A stretch of 64,000 nt of DNA, taken from positions 124,001-188,000 of the forward strand of contig NW_026516250.1 in NCBI RefSeq assembly GCF_025602895.1, written 5' to 3'. Both the position numbers and the translations under genes were made by a program. The notes below the pieces were generated by a model. It saw nothing but the letters and a program-made list of their open reading frames with translations, was not told the origin of the DNA and made no database searches. How positions within the stretch are numbered: the stretch's first letter is position 1; every line of letters begins with the position of its first letter. This DNA comes from Polychytrium aggregatum. Lineage: Eukaryota > Chytridiomycota > Chytridiomycetes > Polychytriales. Below, piece after piece: positions 10,461-21,247 of this stretch.

Positions 10461-13428
10461 CTACATGCTCCACTCGGTGTTCCAGGCGGTCGACTGGTGC
10501 AGAACGCTTGTGTTTTGGAAGGTCTGATTCCAGTGGAGCGATTGATTGATGTCCCGTACCCAGTAGCCACCGCCGTCACGCCGGCCGATCGAGGGAATCG
10601 GATAGGCCGACATCTTGACCTGACCAAGGCGATTGAAGCAGTTGAGAACCGAGGGGCAGAGTCAGCAGCCGGATAGAGGAGAACTCATGCGCTAGGCCTG
10701 TTCAATACGGGAACCACTGTCCAATGGACAGTGCCCGTAGACTGCATCGCATGGCTGGCTGCATCGCATGGCTGGCTGCATTGCATGGCTGACTGGCCGC
10801 TCTCTATTGCAAAATTGCGAAAGATGATCTGTCAACACGCACCTCGAGGATATCGCCCTTGTCAAAGTTGAGGTGCAGGCCATCGACCGAGACATCGGCC
10901 GTTCCGCGACTGTTGGGCGAGAGCTGGGTCGGAAGAAACGCCAACCGAAGGGCCATCGGTGTGAGATGGCGTCGCTTATTGTCGTCACAAACAGAGGTCA
11001 CCGGAAGTAGTGGGCCGCACAGCCGAGCCTTGGTTTTGGGTTTGGAACTCCAGTCGAGTGGCCAGAGGGCGGACCCACAGATGTCTTGGTCCTCAATGCA
11101 ACAGCCTCCACATCTGCAGCTCGGAATGAGGCCAGTTGAACATCCGCCCCTATTGCGACGCCCCAAGATCTCACCTTGAGTCTGACAACCTCATTAGGCG
11201 GCAAGAGCACCGGCCGGAACGAAAGCGATCTTGGACAAATCGGGGTCAGCAAGATACTTTGCACGGCCGGGTGCACGATGGAGCCGCCTTGATCGCGTCA
11301 GTTGATCCATCGATGGTGGCGGTTGATGGCACAAGAAAGCGCACTTGTTAAAGCCTGAATACAAGTCCGTTGGCGATATCCATCGAGACGATGGGATGAC
11401 GGGCTGTTGAACTATTGTGCAGAGACACTCACCCGACGACAGTGAATATGCTGTGGAGCCTGTTGGGGTGGCCACAATCAGTCTGGGAAGGAAGTAAAGG
11501 CCGCATCAGCATTCGCACACTGATCCACCGAGCGGACTTGCACTCTGAGAACGATCCAGGTTTGAGAGCGAGGCCGTATGCTTGGGGTCGCTGAGCCAAC
11601 GTGGAGACTTGGTGACTATCCCGAACTCCCTTGCGGACTGCCCAGGTGCGGATGGAACTTACCCGTCCCCCTGTGAACAATGGCGTGGCAGCAAGTTAAA
11701 CCGGCTGTTGTATTGTCTGCTGCACACAGCCAGGACGAACTATCAAGCCAGACGGATGGCAGCGCCAACAGCAATATCACTCACCAATGCATCCGTCAGC
11801 CGATCGGCGCCGACATAGCACTCGATCGACGTCAAATGAGGCGAGCGACCACGGTGGAGGGTGATGTCGTTCATGGCTTGTAACTCTATACATCACAGAT
11901 ATGTGGGAGCAAGGGGGACAAATGTTCAGCAAGAGCCGAGCCCACCACCCGCTCACGCCCAAGCCTGCTCCGCATCTCTTAGCAGCCCAAACTTACGATC
12001 GATGCCGTCCTCAAATGCATCAGGCTCTGCATTCCCAGCACGCCAGAAGGAGCAGGCAAGCCTCATTCTCAGCGTGAGAGGAACCAAGCCGTTCATGACG
12101 ATCCGGATGGCGGGCTTGTGATGGTTGAAGCCTGCGTCCAACGATGGTGATGGGAGAGAGTACCCAACCTTTTCAGCAAAGACACAGGCCGATATTGGTG
12201 ATCTACCGAGTGGGAGAGCGGGCCGATGCGGCTGCTGATCACCAGTGCCCCTACCGAATGGCACAAGGAACCCAAGACTGCCCAGGGAAAACGATAGGAT
12301 CGGCGGCACTGCCTTCTTGAAGAGCGACGACACATGCAGAATTGTCCCGTCTCCGCCGAGGGTCACCACAAAGTCAACGACCCTGGAGAACTCTTGGAAC
12401 TCGCATCCTGGGGGACAGCGATCGTTTGAGGCCAGGGAAGATTGAGGAGTACGCGCCGGGACAAACAGCGAAGAGGCGACATGTTATGGCCGGCCTCGGA
12501 GAAGTGAATAAACGAGCAACACCGAGCACATCTGCGGCTCCTGTGCTGTCCTGCATCGCTCGAAGCGCCGCGCGATGCAAATGGGTGAATCCCATGAAGC
12601 CTACCAGACGGGGCAGTGATGAGGAACGGATACTCCTTTCGATACTTCTCCCATATCACGGGCTCAACGACGATATTGAGATCCGGGAACTCGTCCTTTA
12701 TCCAGCTGAGAAGAGTCAGGCGCCACCATGAGTCCTTGGCCGAGCCGGCGACAGCAGCGGCAACATTTCGAGCATCAGCAAGCGTCCTGAACTGCACACC
12801 TCGTTAGCTCCCTGAAGGACTCGTTGACCTTGGGATCATCTGGCTTCAGGATCACAAGCGCCGTCCGAGGGGCTGCTGTCCACTGGAGCCTGTGCTCTGG
12901 TCTGAGACGTGGAGGCATAATGTGCATAATGAGCACACTGCCTGACACAGCGCCATTGCATATGCAGCGAGCACGGGACTCCTTCTCGGGCTTTGCGATG
13001 GCAGCGCTGCAACGTACGGTCCTGCCCGGACGGTAGACAAACGGATCTCGGACTGGGGCGTGCTGGTGTCCACTGTCGGGACGGAATGGACATGAGCACA
13101 TGCAAGGGTCCCGAGACGAGCACGAAAGCGCCAACACACTGCTTGACCCTGCGTTGGCATTTGTGTCTGTGTCTGTGTCCGTGTCTGCATCTGCGCCTGA
13201 GTCTGGGTCTGAGTCTGATTCGGCGTGCGGAGAGCTGCCGGGCCTACCTTCGGGTGCTCGACCAACCTCAAAGCAGCTCAGCGACACTTTCTCGGGGAGG
13301 GAAAGTGTGCTGTTGGTGCGCACAGGCAGCAGTCGGAATGGAGAGACGGCAGCGAGCGGACGGGCTGATCGCCGATGGCACCGCCCAAGTGCACCGGCCA
13401 GATTCAGGAACACATGCCGGCCGATCAT
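10461..13428 (-). CDS. NAD/NADH kinase, probably mitochondrial (POS5-like)
   Basis: Phosphorylates NAD(H) to NADP(H). Eleven exons (5' to 3' on the minus strand): 13428-13267, 12882-12800, 12705-12605, 12407-12255, 12131-11997, 11885-11785, 11670-11663, 11482-11433, 11287-11175, 10923-10843 and 10619-10461. Together they give 381 residues with consistent phases. Family motifs run across junctions: [32 protein letters not shown] (GGDG nucleotide loop), [36 protein letters not shown], and the C-terminal SAYPIPSI...[12 protein letters not shown]. Exon 1 encodes an Arg/Ser/Leu-rich amphipathic N-terminus without acidic residues ([20 protein letters not shown]), typical of a mitochondrial presequence. 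The join of exon 1 to exon 2 is the least certain; the rest is strong. Exon 7 is only 8 nt. Confidence 0.9.
11663..11670 (-). other. 8-nt microexon of the NAD kinase gene
   Basis: The sense-strand exon GGGGACGG lies between a TTCACAG acceptor and a GTAAGT donor. It supplies the Gly-Asp-Gly that precedes [12 protein letters not shown], a motif conserved throughout NAD kinases. Skipping it would delete those residues and shift the frame. Confidence 0.8.
13161..13220. repeat. TGTGTC-type hexamer repeat
   Basis: About ten imperfect units of (T/G)GTCTG lie inside the first intron of the NAD kinase gene. They yield Asp-Thr or Gln-Thr repeat frames that are not coding. Confidence 0.8.
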
Positions 13429-14341
13429 GATGCGACAGGCAAGGCAGGCAGGCTGGCAGGCAGGCAAGGCAGGCGAGATGAGGCGAGACCTCTGTCGACC
13501 AGGACGGGATTTGAGACCAGGAGCCAGAGGCAGTGCGCAGCCCGTGCGCAGCCGATCGCATCACATGCGACTCACAGCCGTTCTGAACATGGGCCAGGAC
13601 GAATGTTCTGAACATGGCCGAGCCGGACATCAGCGAGGGCGAGACAAAGGCTGTCCTCGCAGACCACCGGCCCGCCCAATTGGCGCGGCTTGCCCATCCT
13701 TTCGTTGCAGGGGGCCGCGCGCCGCATGGTGCATATCCACAGCGAGCTCCTCACTCGCAACTCGTGATCTGGCGACAGATGCATGAACAGCACATCTCTT
13801 CGGCAGCATCGCCGCCCGATGCAGCGGTGGAGCTTGATTCCACCCCGTCTTTCCACCAGATATTGGTCCGCTGGGTGCCTCCGGCATGCACGGCGCACCC
13901 GCCGAGCCATCCCAGCAGCAGACGACCCGCCTGGTTGGTATCGAGACTCCTCGCGGCGATCAGGTGCCGCTGAGGCGCTCGCAGTGGCTTCTGGTCACAC
14001 CCCATCCGCACCCGCTAGTTGGTCGTTCGCAAGCACTGCATGGCGGCACGGCCATGTGAAATCAAGCGGCTCTCTCATCGAGGCCGTCAACCGGACGACT
14101 GCCGTGAAAAGCGGAAAGTAGACATGTGAATGATACATGTGATGAAGGCTCCGGTGCTCCCTCCCGTGACGATTCTCCTCGATCGGCGAATCCCGCCGGC
14201 AGCCCAGCGGAATCCCATATCTAGGATGGATTCCGCATGCACCTCAACCGGCATCCCCCCCCCACCGCCTTGCCACGGCGACTTATCCTGCGACCCTGGT
14301 CCTTGATACGCAATCTCGGTCCCGTCCTATTCGCCAGCAGC
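13429..14341. other. Divergent promoter region, NAD kinase / lipase
   Basis: About 0.9 kb between two divergently transcribed genes. It contains a short GGCAGGCAGGC repeat at about 13440-13475 and two copies of a GAACATGGGC/GAACATGGCC motif at about 13583-13620. No further gene is supported. Confidence 0.5.
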
Positions 14342-16302
14342 ATGAAAGCAGCCCTTGCAAGCATATGTCTCCTCGGACTCTTGTTGGCCGGCCCGTCGTG
14401 TGCCGTCCCGCTGGCACCTGCCCGCCGCAGCGCCAATGCAAGTACTTCCAGCAGCACCAGTTCCAGTTGGAGCAGCTCCTTGTACAGCAACCAAAACATC
14501 TCCAACTGCCAGCCGCTTGCACCCCGTGCCGCTCCCACGAGTGTGCACGATCTCAGGGCCGACGACATCCGAGTCGTTGCGGCCCTTGGTGACAGGTGAG
14601 GACTCGCTGCTCGTGGCAATTGCTTTGACCCGAGCGATGAGCCAACTCACCCCAGCTTCGGTGCTGTTGTTCGCCAGTATCACTGCTGCTTTCGGCGCCG
14701 ACGGTCGTACTCCAGGCCAGCCTTTGTTCATCGAAAACCTGAACGAAAACAGAGGAGTACGTCTGCCAGCCATGCTTCCACATCGAATACGCCGCTATGC
14801 ATCAATCCTGCTGTTGCCCATTTTGCGCTGCCAGCGAACCGCCGTCTGCATGGTGTGAAGGTTCCATGTCGACGCCGCCGCGAATCCATACACTGACCTG
14901 TCATCACATACGCTAGGTGTCCTTCTTCATGGGCGGAGATCCAGGAGCCATCACCGTCGCCAACTTTGTGCACAACTACAAGCCGTCGCTCACCGGAAGC
15001 AGCTACGGCACTCACGTCACCGAGCTCTGGTATGGCCGATGCGATTCATGAACGAGTCCTGCTCAGACGAAGCGAGTCTCTAGCGACACTTCGCTCTCGA
15101 CCCAGCGCTAACGCAACCTCTCATAGCTACGGGCTGCTCTGTCCCCCTCTCCAGTACCACCCTGTGCAGGATCGGCTCAATGCGGCCCAGACAGGGGCCA
15201 TGGCGCTTAACCTGCAGCACGAGCTAAACTACCTCATCAACGAAATGCAGCAAAACAGCCAAGTCGACATGAAAAATGATTTCAAGGTGAGCTGGTGCCA
15301 TGGATGACAGATTTATATCCTCAAAGCCCCAGCAGAGTGCTCATGGCTAACTTTCGGCCCTACAACTCTCACACTTTGTTAGCTCCTGAACATCTTTATC
15401 GGCAATAACGATGCCTGCTCGGGGTGTGATCCCATCTCGGGATCTCTTTGGCTGTCGCCAGATGTGTTTGAAAGCGCCATCCGCGACATCTTGAGCCAAA
15501 TCCAAGCCAACATTCCTCGTACCGTTGTCAACATCGTCCAGCAGTTCAACATTTCGCAGGTGAGTGGCCCTGACGATCGATCGGGGGGGGGGTCGTAGGC
15601 TGGACATGCCAAACTGCTGCTAGGCTAAAAAAAAACTTCGGTTTTCAGGTCTGGGACTTGACTCACAACGACTCGTACTGCAGCACCATCCGAAGCGAGG
15701 GGCTCACGTTTGAATGGTACGTCAAGTGCAGAGCGCCGCGTCGTCGAGCATGAACATGCTCACACTTGATGGCAATGCATCCTATCGCAAAACCAGCATC
15801 CACTTCACAGCTAATTGAACCCATGTCTGGGCAACGTCAGTACTTGTGCCTTCCTGCCTGGGGAACTTGGTGCCTTGACACGACAGAGGATGGATGACCT
15901 CATCCAGGAGTACAACGGGAGGCTGTATGCCATCTGGAAGGACTACCAAGCCCAGACTCCTGATCCAAACTTTGCAGTGGTGCTCGATCCCTCGTTTACC
16001 CAGATCACCATCAGTGCCTGGCCAATTCAGATGTTGAGCGATGTCGATTGCTTCCATCCCTCGGTCCGCGCACACGAACTCATGGCCGTCAGCATGTGGT
16101 CAGTTGCTGTTTACAACCACTTGTTCGCTCATGAGTGGCGAGAGGAACTACGAACTATGCTGATATTGGGACTGACCATGGGGCGCTGCATCACAGGAAC
16201 AATCTCTTCCGTCCCTTCAGCAACAAAACCACCCAGGCCAATCCGTACAACCCCGGCGCCATCTTTTGCCCCAGCGACGACTCGCGCATCATGACCAACT
16301 GA
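14342..16302 (+). CDS. Secreted GDSL lipase / phospholipase B1-like
   Basis: An SGNH-fold esterase of the phospholipase B type that would hydrolyse acyl esters of phospholipids outside the cell or in the secretory route. Eight exons: 14342-14595, 14678-14756, 14917-15029, 15127-15286, 15383-15559, 15649-15716, 15841-16098 and 16197-16302; 404 residues. It starts with a signal peptide (MKAALASICLLGLLLAGPSCA), which is why I chose 14342 over the in-frame ATG at 14237. Catalytic blocks are complete: GDSI (nucleophile Ser85, split by intron 1), the block II GGD (Gly117-Asp119), GNND (209-212), and DCFHPS with Asp353 and His356. A Ser/Asn-rich linker follows the signal. Cysteines are frequent, fitting a secreted enzyme. 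Confidence 0.92.
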
Positions 16303-16941
16303 GTTGGCATGGCCGCAGATCTCCGGAGGGGACAAGCCACCGATAATGAAGTAGTCGGCTTGGACTGCATCTATTCCACACCAATGTCCCGGAAGTCACC
16401 ACCAGATTCCACGATTCAACATGCTCGAGGCGAGACGGGGCGGTGTGTCCCTGAGTGTCTTTCGTATCAGCCTCTGCTTGCTATCTGCTGGGAGAGCTCA
16501 GTCTTGAATACATATGATCGATCTTCTATGACACTGGTATCGCGATGCAGGAGTGTAGAGCATGCATTCGCTAAGGTAATTGGGTCGAGCATGTCGCTCG
16601 CCGAGTGTTCTGGGCATTGGGCCTGTGGCCATGGCGGGCGATTGATGGCTGTGTATTCGGAATCCGGAGGTGGCATCAGAACGGCTTGTGGTGCACGCGT
16701 GTCGTTCCGACCGCCTTCGGAAGACTGGTCTGGCCGCTGCAAGTTCCCGCCGCTGTTGCCCATTTTGCCGCTTGCCTGCACCCGGTCTGCCGATCGACTG
16801 CATCTCCTTCTCGACATCCAAGCCAGGTGAGTCGCCCCGGCGCCCCGAACCGATTGCTGCCATCGCCTGGCATCCGACTGTCGTTTCTCATCGCTCGGCG
16901 TCTCGCATCTGTTGTTCGTGGTTGCTGTCTCTCCCACCAGC
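16303..16941. other. Intergenic region / promoter of the dehydrogenase
   Basis: About 0.64 kb between two plus-strand genes. The sequence just before 16942 (CTCTCCCACCAG) resembles a splice acceptor, so a 5'-UTR intron is possible. No gene is seen. Confidence 0.45.
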
Positions 16942-18293
16942 ATGAGCCGCCTTGCCAACAAGATCGTCCTCGTCACCGGCGCTTCCTCGGGCATCGGCGA
17001 GGCCACTGCCCGCGAGTTTGCCCGTGCCGGATCGCACTTGATCGTGACTGCCCGTCGAGTCGAGCGTCTCCAGGACCTCAAGAACAAGCTCAGCCAGGAG
17101 TTCCCGGCGATCCGGGTTCTGCCCGTTGAAATGGACGTTCGATCGCGAGACCGGGTCTTCAAGGCGATCGAGGACCTGCCTGTCGATTTCAAGGACATTG
17201 ATGTCCTCGTCAACAATGCCGGTAGGGCTGATCGTGGTCTCCCAGAGGCCATCCCCGATGCAACTCTGTGTCGCTGTTTGGCTGCTCTGTCCCAGCAGCC
17301 TCGGGGAGATTGCTTCTGCATTCCTCGACGACTCTGGCTTGATCCGCTTTGGCCATCCCTATGCTACATACGATAGCGCTTGCTGCAGGGTCCCTTGGAA
17401 ATCTCTGTGGCAACCTCCCGCCGGGTCATTTGGCTATTGTGTGCCCCGCGGCGAACGGCAGTGTTGTCTTGAGCAGTGCTGACTCTGCTTCCATCCAGGA
17501 CTTGTCATCGGCATGGATACGATCGAGAACGTCAAGCCCGAAGCAATCGACACCATGATCGACACCAACGTCAAAGGCCTGCTGAACGTAACCCAGGCGG
17601 TTCTGCCTGGCATGAAACACCGCAAGCGCGGCCATATCATCAACATCTCCTCTATCGCTGGTACCGAGGCGTATGCCAATGGTGGCATCTACTGTGCATC
17701 CAAGCATGCCGTCCAGGCCATCACCCAATCCTTGCGAATGGAGCTCGTCGGCACTCCTCTCAATGTCACCAGCATCGAGCCTGGGCTGGTCGAGACAGAG
17801 GCAAGTATCTGCACCGCTGCTGCCACAGGATCAATTTCAGCAACGATGGTAATGCGGGCTCGATGAATGGCGTTGCCTCTAACGCCTTACTGCCATCTGA
17901 TTGTCCCAATCCAAATATCCAAACATCCAGTTCTCGGTTGTGCGCTTCGGAGGCGACAAGAGCGTAAGTTTGTGTGGCTGCAGTCCGAACCGTGCCGTTC
18001 GTCGCTCTCCAGAATATGAGAACTGACCCTTGTCTCTGTAACGCTGCAGAAAGCCGACAGAGTCTATGAGGGTCTCGAGCCCCTCACAGGGCAGGACATT
18101 GCCGAGGTAAGTCTGCATCGCATGCGCATCCCGCTGGCTCGACAGTCCCGTTCTGACTCGAAGCCCCTGCTTGTTCATTCTGCACCTCCAGACTGTTGTC
18201 TTTGCCGCCGGCCGACCGCCGCATGTGCAGATTGCCTCGATGGTCGTCTTTCCCACCTCCCAGGCGGCCGTCCACGTCGTCTCTCGTCAGTAA
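16942..18293 (+). CDS. Short-chain dehydrogenase (NADP-dependent 3-hydroxy acid type)
   Basis: A classical SDR of the YMR226C/YdfG type, which oxidises 3-hydroxy acids such as serine with NADP in the cytosol. Five exons: 16942-17221, 17499-17800, 17931-17963, 18050-18106 and 18192-18293; 257 residues, the usual length. Seen motifs are the TGASSGIG cofactor loop, an Arg-rich segment after strand 2 (TARRVERL) suited to NADP, NNAG (split by intron 1), the catalytic serine in NISSIAG, YCASK, and PGLVETEFSVVRF. The last motif crosses the second intron, which begins GC rather than GT. The conserved family sequence ETEFSVVRF fixes that junction. Substrate is inferred from family only. Confidence 0.9.
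17801..17930 (+). other. GC-AG intron in the dehydrogenase gene
   Basis: The donor is GAG|GCAAGT and the acceptor is ATCCAG|TTC. Reading across it restores the SDR motif VETE-FSVVRF in phase 0; no GT donor nearby does so. Confidence 0.85.
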
Positions 18294-19003
18294 ACAGGCC
18301 TGCAGACTTGCGCGATCGAGCGGCAGATGCTGCGTCTCGGGGGAATGTGCTGGATCGACACTCAGTTGTGTGTCCGTGTGGCATGAGAGTGACCGCACGC
18401 AAGGATGCGAATATACATGGTCAACCAGTGGTCCAAGGAGATCGACGCCGGAGATGTCTCCGGGAGTGCCTCGTGGAGATACTCATCGAGCTGGGACTGC
18501 AGCATTGCAGTGCAGCGATAGGCGAGTGTATTCAGGACCCATGAAGTGCGATAGTCCCGTCTCCAAACTGGGTGTCCCTCTTCGCTTTGGGTGCGCTGCA
18601 ACTCACCGGCGAAGAGCATCCGTCGCTGGCGATGGCCGCAGGCCCGGCCGATCCTTGGTCGGATCAAGCTGCCCCCGGCCTATGCCGACTGCGTTGCCGC
18701 AACGGCGCTGAAACAGTCGCAGTGGCAAAATGAGTAACCCAAGCCGCTACAATCATCGTGACGAGTGACATCATCGGCCCGGTCAGCTCTCCTCACAATC
18801 ACACTCGAAAGAGTGAGAAACTGACCTCGCCGTGGAGCAAGCGCTGCAAGGTGGTTGGGCATAGAGGGGCAAGCACAAGCAGAGGCCAGCCTTGCCCAGC
18901 CTTGCCCAGCCGCTGGTCAACACACTGGTACTCCAAGATCGGCGCTTTCCCTCCGTCATTATCGTCTCCGTGGACACCGGCCGATAGATTATGAGTCTTC
19001 GAG
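18294..19003. other. Intergenic region upstream of the G-alpha gene
   Basis: About 0.7 kb. The minus-strand open frame at 18362-18667 is partly hydrophobic but has no family resemblance and no supported splice partners. CCTTGCCCAGCC is repeated at about 18890-18911. Likely promoter sequence. Confidence 0.4.
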
Positions 19004-20882
19004 ATGTGTGGGACAGATGAAATCGCCGCCGAAGAACGCAAGCGGAGCAAGCTGATCGACCAGAAGCTCAAGGAGGACCACCGGCAAGAGGAGTCTCTCA
19101 AGACCATCAAGCTGCTCCTGCTAGGTGGCCACGCTGCTATGATTGTTCGCGCAGCGATATGCTCCCGGAACCCAACCGTCGCGTCGTTAATGTGTTCGAC
19201 CAATGCCATCATGGATGGGCGAAAGCCGAGCACGGCAACCGAGCCTGACCATCCAACTCGTTTCCGTGTGTGTGCCAGGCTCTGGAGAATCCGGCAAGTC
19301 CACCGTCCTCAAGCAATTCAAACTCCTGTACGGCACGGGATTCACCGACACCGACCTGAACGTCTTCCGGTCGGCCGCGCTTGGGAATCTTGTTGGGTGC
19401 ATGAAGGTCCTCATCACCGAGTCGCAGACACGGGGCTTTGCATTCGAGAACCCTGGAGCAGAGGTAACGCTCGGTGCTGATGCAATCAAGGCTTTGCTTG
19501 GGCTCACTGGACGGTTGTGAGCAATGCCGCCAGCAGAGGCTGGCCGGTCGGTGGTGACTGTCTTGAATCGGAGAGAGGAGGCAAATCGAGTCTCACCACG
19601 CGGCTCTTGACATACTGGCTACTGTGGCAACGACAACGGCAACGGCAACGACGCAGGATTTGTGCAAAATGGTCCTCGATCTGCCGTACTTGTTTTCGAC
19701 CACGGCCGGGCAGGAAACCATGTCAAAAGCAGTCAGCGATGCCATCGAGGCTCTGTGGAAAGACAGCGCCATTCAAAGCACATTCAAACTCTCACACGAA
19801 TTCCAGCTGCCAGACTGTTGCGAATAGTAAGATGTCCCTCTGCGGCGAAGCTTACAGAGCGTTGCGCGCAATGCAGTGGATCTTGGCGACGGAGGGCATC
19901 CACAAGTGACCCATCCCGCATCTGCATCTCTGACTTGGGTTTGGGCTCGGGCGGGGGGTTGCTGCTTTACCAGCTTCATGCAAAACTGCAGCAGAATCTG
20001 CAGCCCAGACTTCCAACCCACACATCAAGATGCGCTGTTTGTAAGGATCATGACCTCGACCATCTCCGAGAACCGATTTACGATCAACGGAATGCAATAC
20101 CGAATATACGACGTGGGCGGGCAGCGCAGCGAGAGGCGAAAGTGGATGCACTACTTTGACGACGTCAAGGCGGTACTGTTTGTGTCGGCCATAGGATCCT
20201 ACGATCAGACAATATCAGAGGACAAGGCCACCAACCGGAGTAAGCTGCAGCCGATAACCCTTCTGGGGACGGGAGAGCCGGTGCTGCGTTTGTTATTGGC
20301 CAAATGCACCGGCTCAACGCCTATTGTCCCGAGTGGATTGACTCGCGGACAACGATGCAGAGCCGACCGTTGTGTCGCGGATACTGAGTCTGTCTGATGC
20401 ACCATCGCAGTGGTCGAGTCGATAAATGTCTTTCAGAACATCTGCAACAACCCGTTGATGATCAAGACCCCGATGCTCATCTTCTTCAACAAAATTGACC
20501 TTCTGGCGCCAAAGCTCAAAGATCCGACAAAGCCGCTGAACAAGTACTTCCCAGAGTTCACAGGTATCCGAACGTCTCATACCCCCACAATCTGGCGAAA
20601 GAGCTGAACTCGCCCTGCAGATGATGCTTTGGCGGCTGTGATTGTTTCTTGTGCACGCTGCCGACTGACGATGGCGCTCTCCCGGCGAACCAAGGGCGCA
20701 ACGAGATTGAGGCAGTAAAAACCTTCTTCCGGGCCAAGTTCGATGCAGTGAACCAAACGCCCGAGCGCATCATCTATTACTACTACACCCACGCCACCGA
20801 CACCAACCAGATCAAATCCATCCTGAAGGTCGTGACGTTGGCGATCATGCAGATGAATCTGGCCACGGCGGGCTACATGTAA
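19004..20882 (+). CDS. Heterotrimeric G-protein alpha subunit
   Basis: A GTP-binding switch coupling receptors to effectors at the inner plasma membrane. Six exons: 19004-19124, 19279-19463, 19591-19826, 19974-20239, 20411-20563 and 20695-20882; 382 residues. Seen are the P-loop GSGESGKST starting at residue 41, switch I with Arg205 and Thr208 (VRIMTSTISE), switch II DVGGQRSERRKW with catalytic Gln231, FNKIDLL, and the C-terminal THATDTNQI box ending AGYM. Oddities: it begins MCG rather than MGC, so there is no N-myristoylation glycine at position 2 but a cysteine. Switch I has T where most have G. The usual TCAT box reads THAT. A Thr/Ala run (ATVATTTATATT) sits in the helical domain. The exon 3 start could shift upstream by a few codons. 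Confidence 0.9.
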
Positions 20883-21247
20883 ATTGTATTCACAAAAGAC
20901 AGGGCCTGGATCGGGGCTGGCATATTGACTGTTCTCCGCCGAGTCTACCCTGCCGAGTTCGTCACAGGCAACCAGGAAGGGGAGGGGAGGGGCAGCGAAT
21001 GGCGAGGCCGCCAGGATGCACGGCGAGCGCGAATGAAGAGACAGACCAGGCGAGAGAGGAAAGACGATCCGACGACGACGACACTTACAAGAGTGGCGGT
21101 CCGTGTTGGCGACCGTGACCCGCGAAGCAGCTTATCGACAGAAGAAAGCCCGGGACAGTCGACAGGACTGCCAAAACATCGTGTGGGATAGTGGTCTGAA
21201 TATGTGTGTGTGCAGCGGAAAAGGAGGCAGGAGCCGCTGCTTCCGAT
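20883..21247. other. Convergent 3' intergenic region
   Basis: A purine-rich stretch (GGGGAGGGGAGGGGCAGCG near 20978) between the stops of the G-alpha and Rrp40 genes. No gene is seen; it should hold both 3' UTRs. Confidence 0.5.

Noticed and set aside
18362-18667. Minus-strand frame of 101 residues before the G-alpha gene
   Set aside because: Some hydrophobic content, but no motif and no supported start or splice sites.
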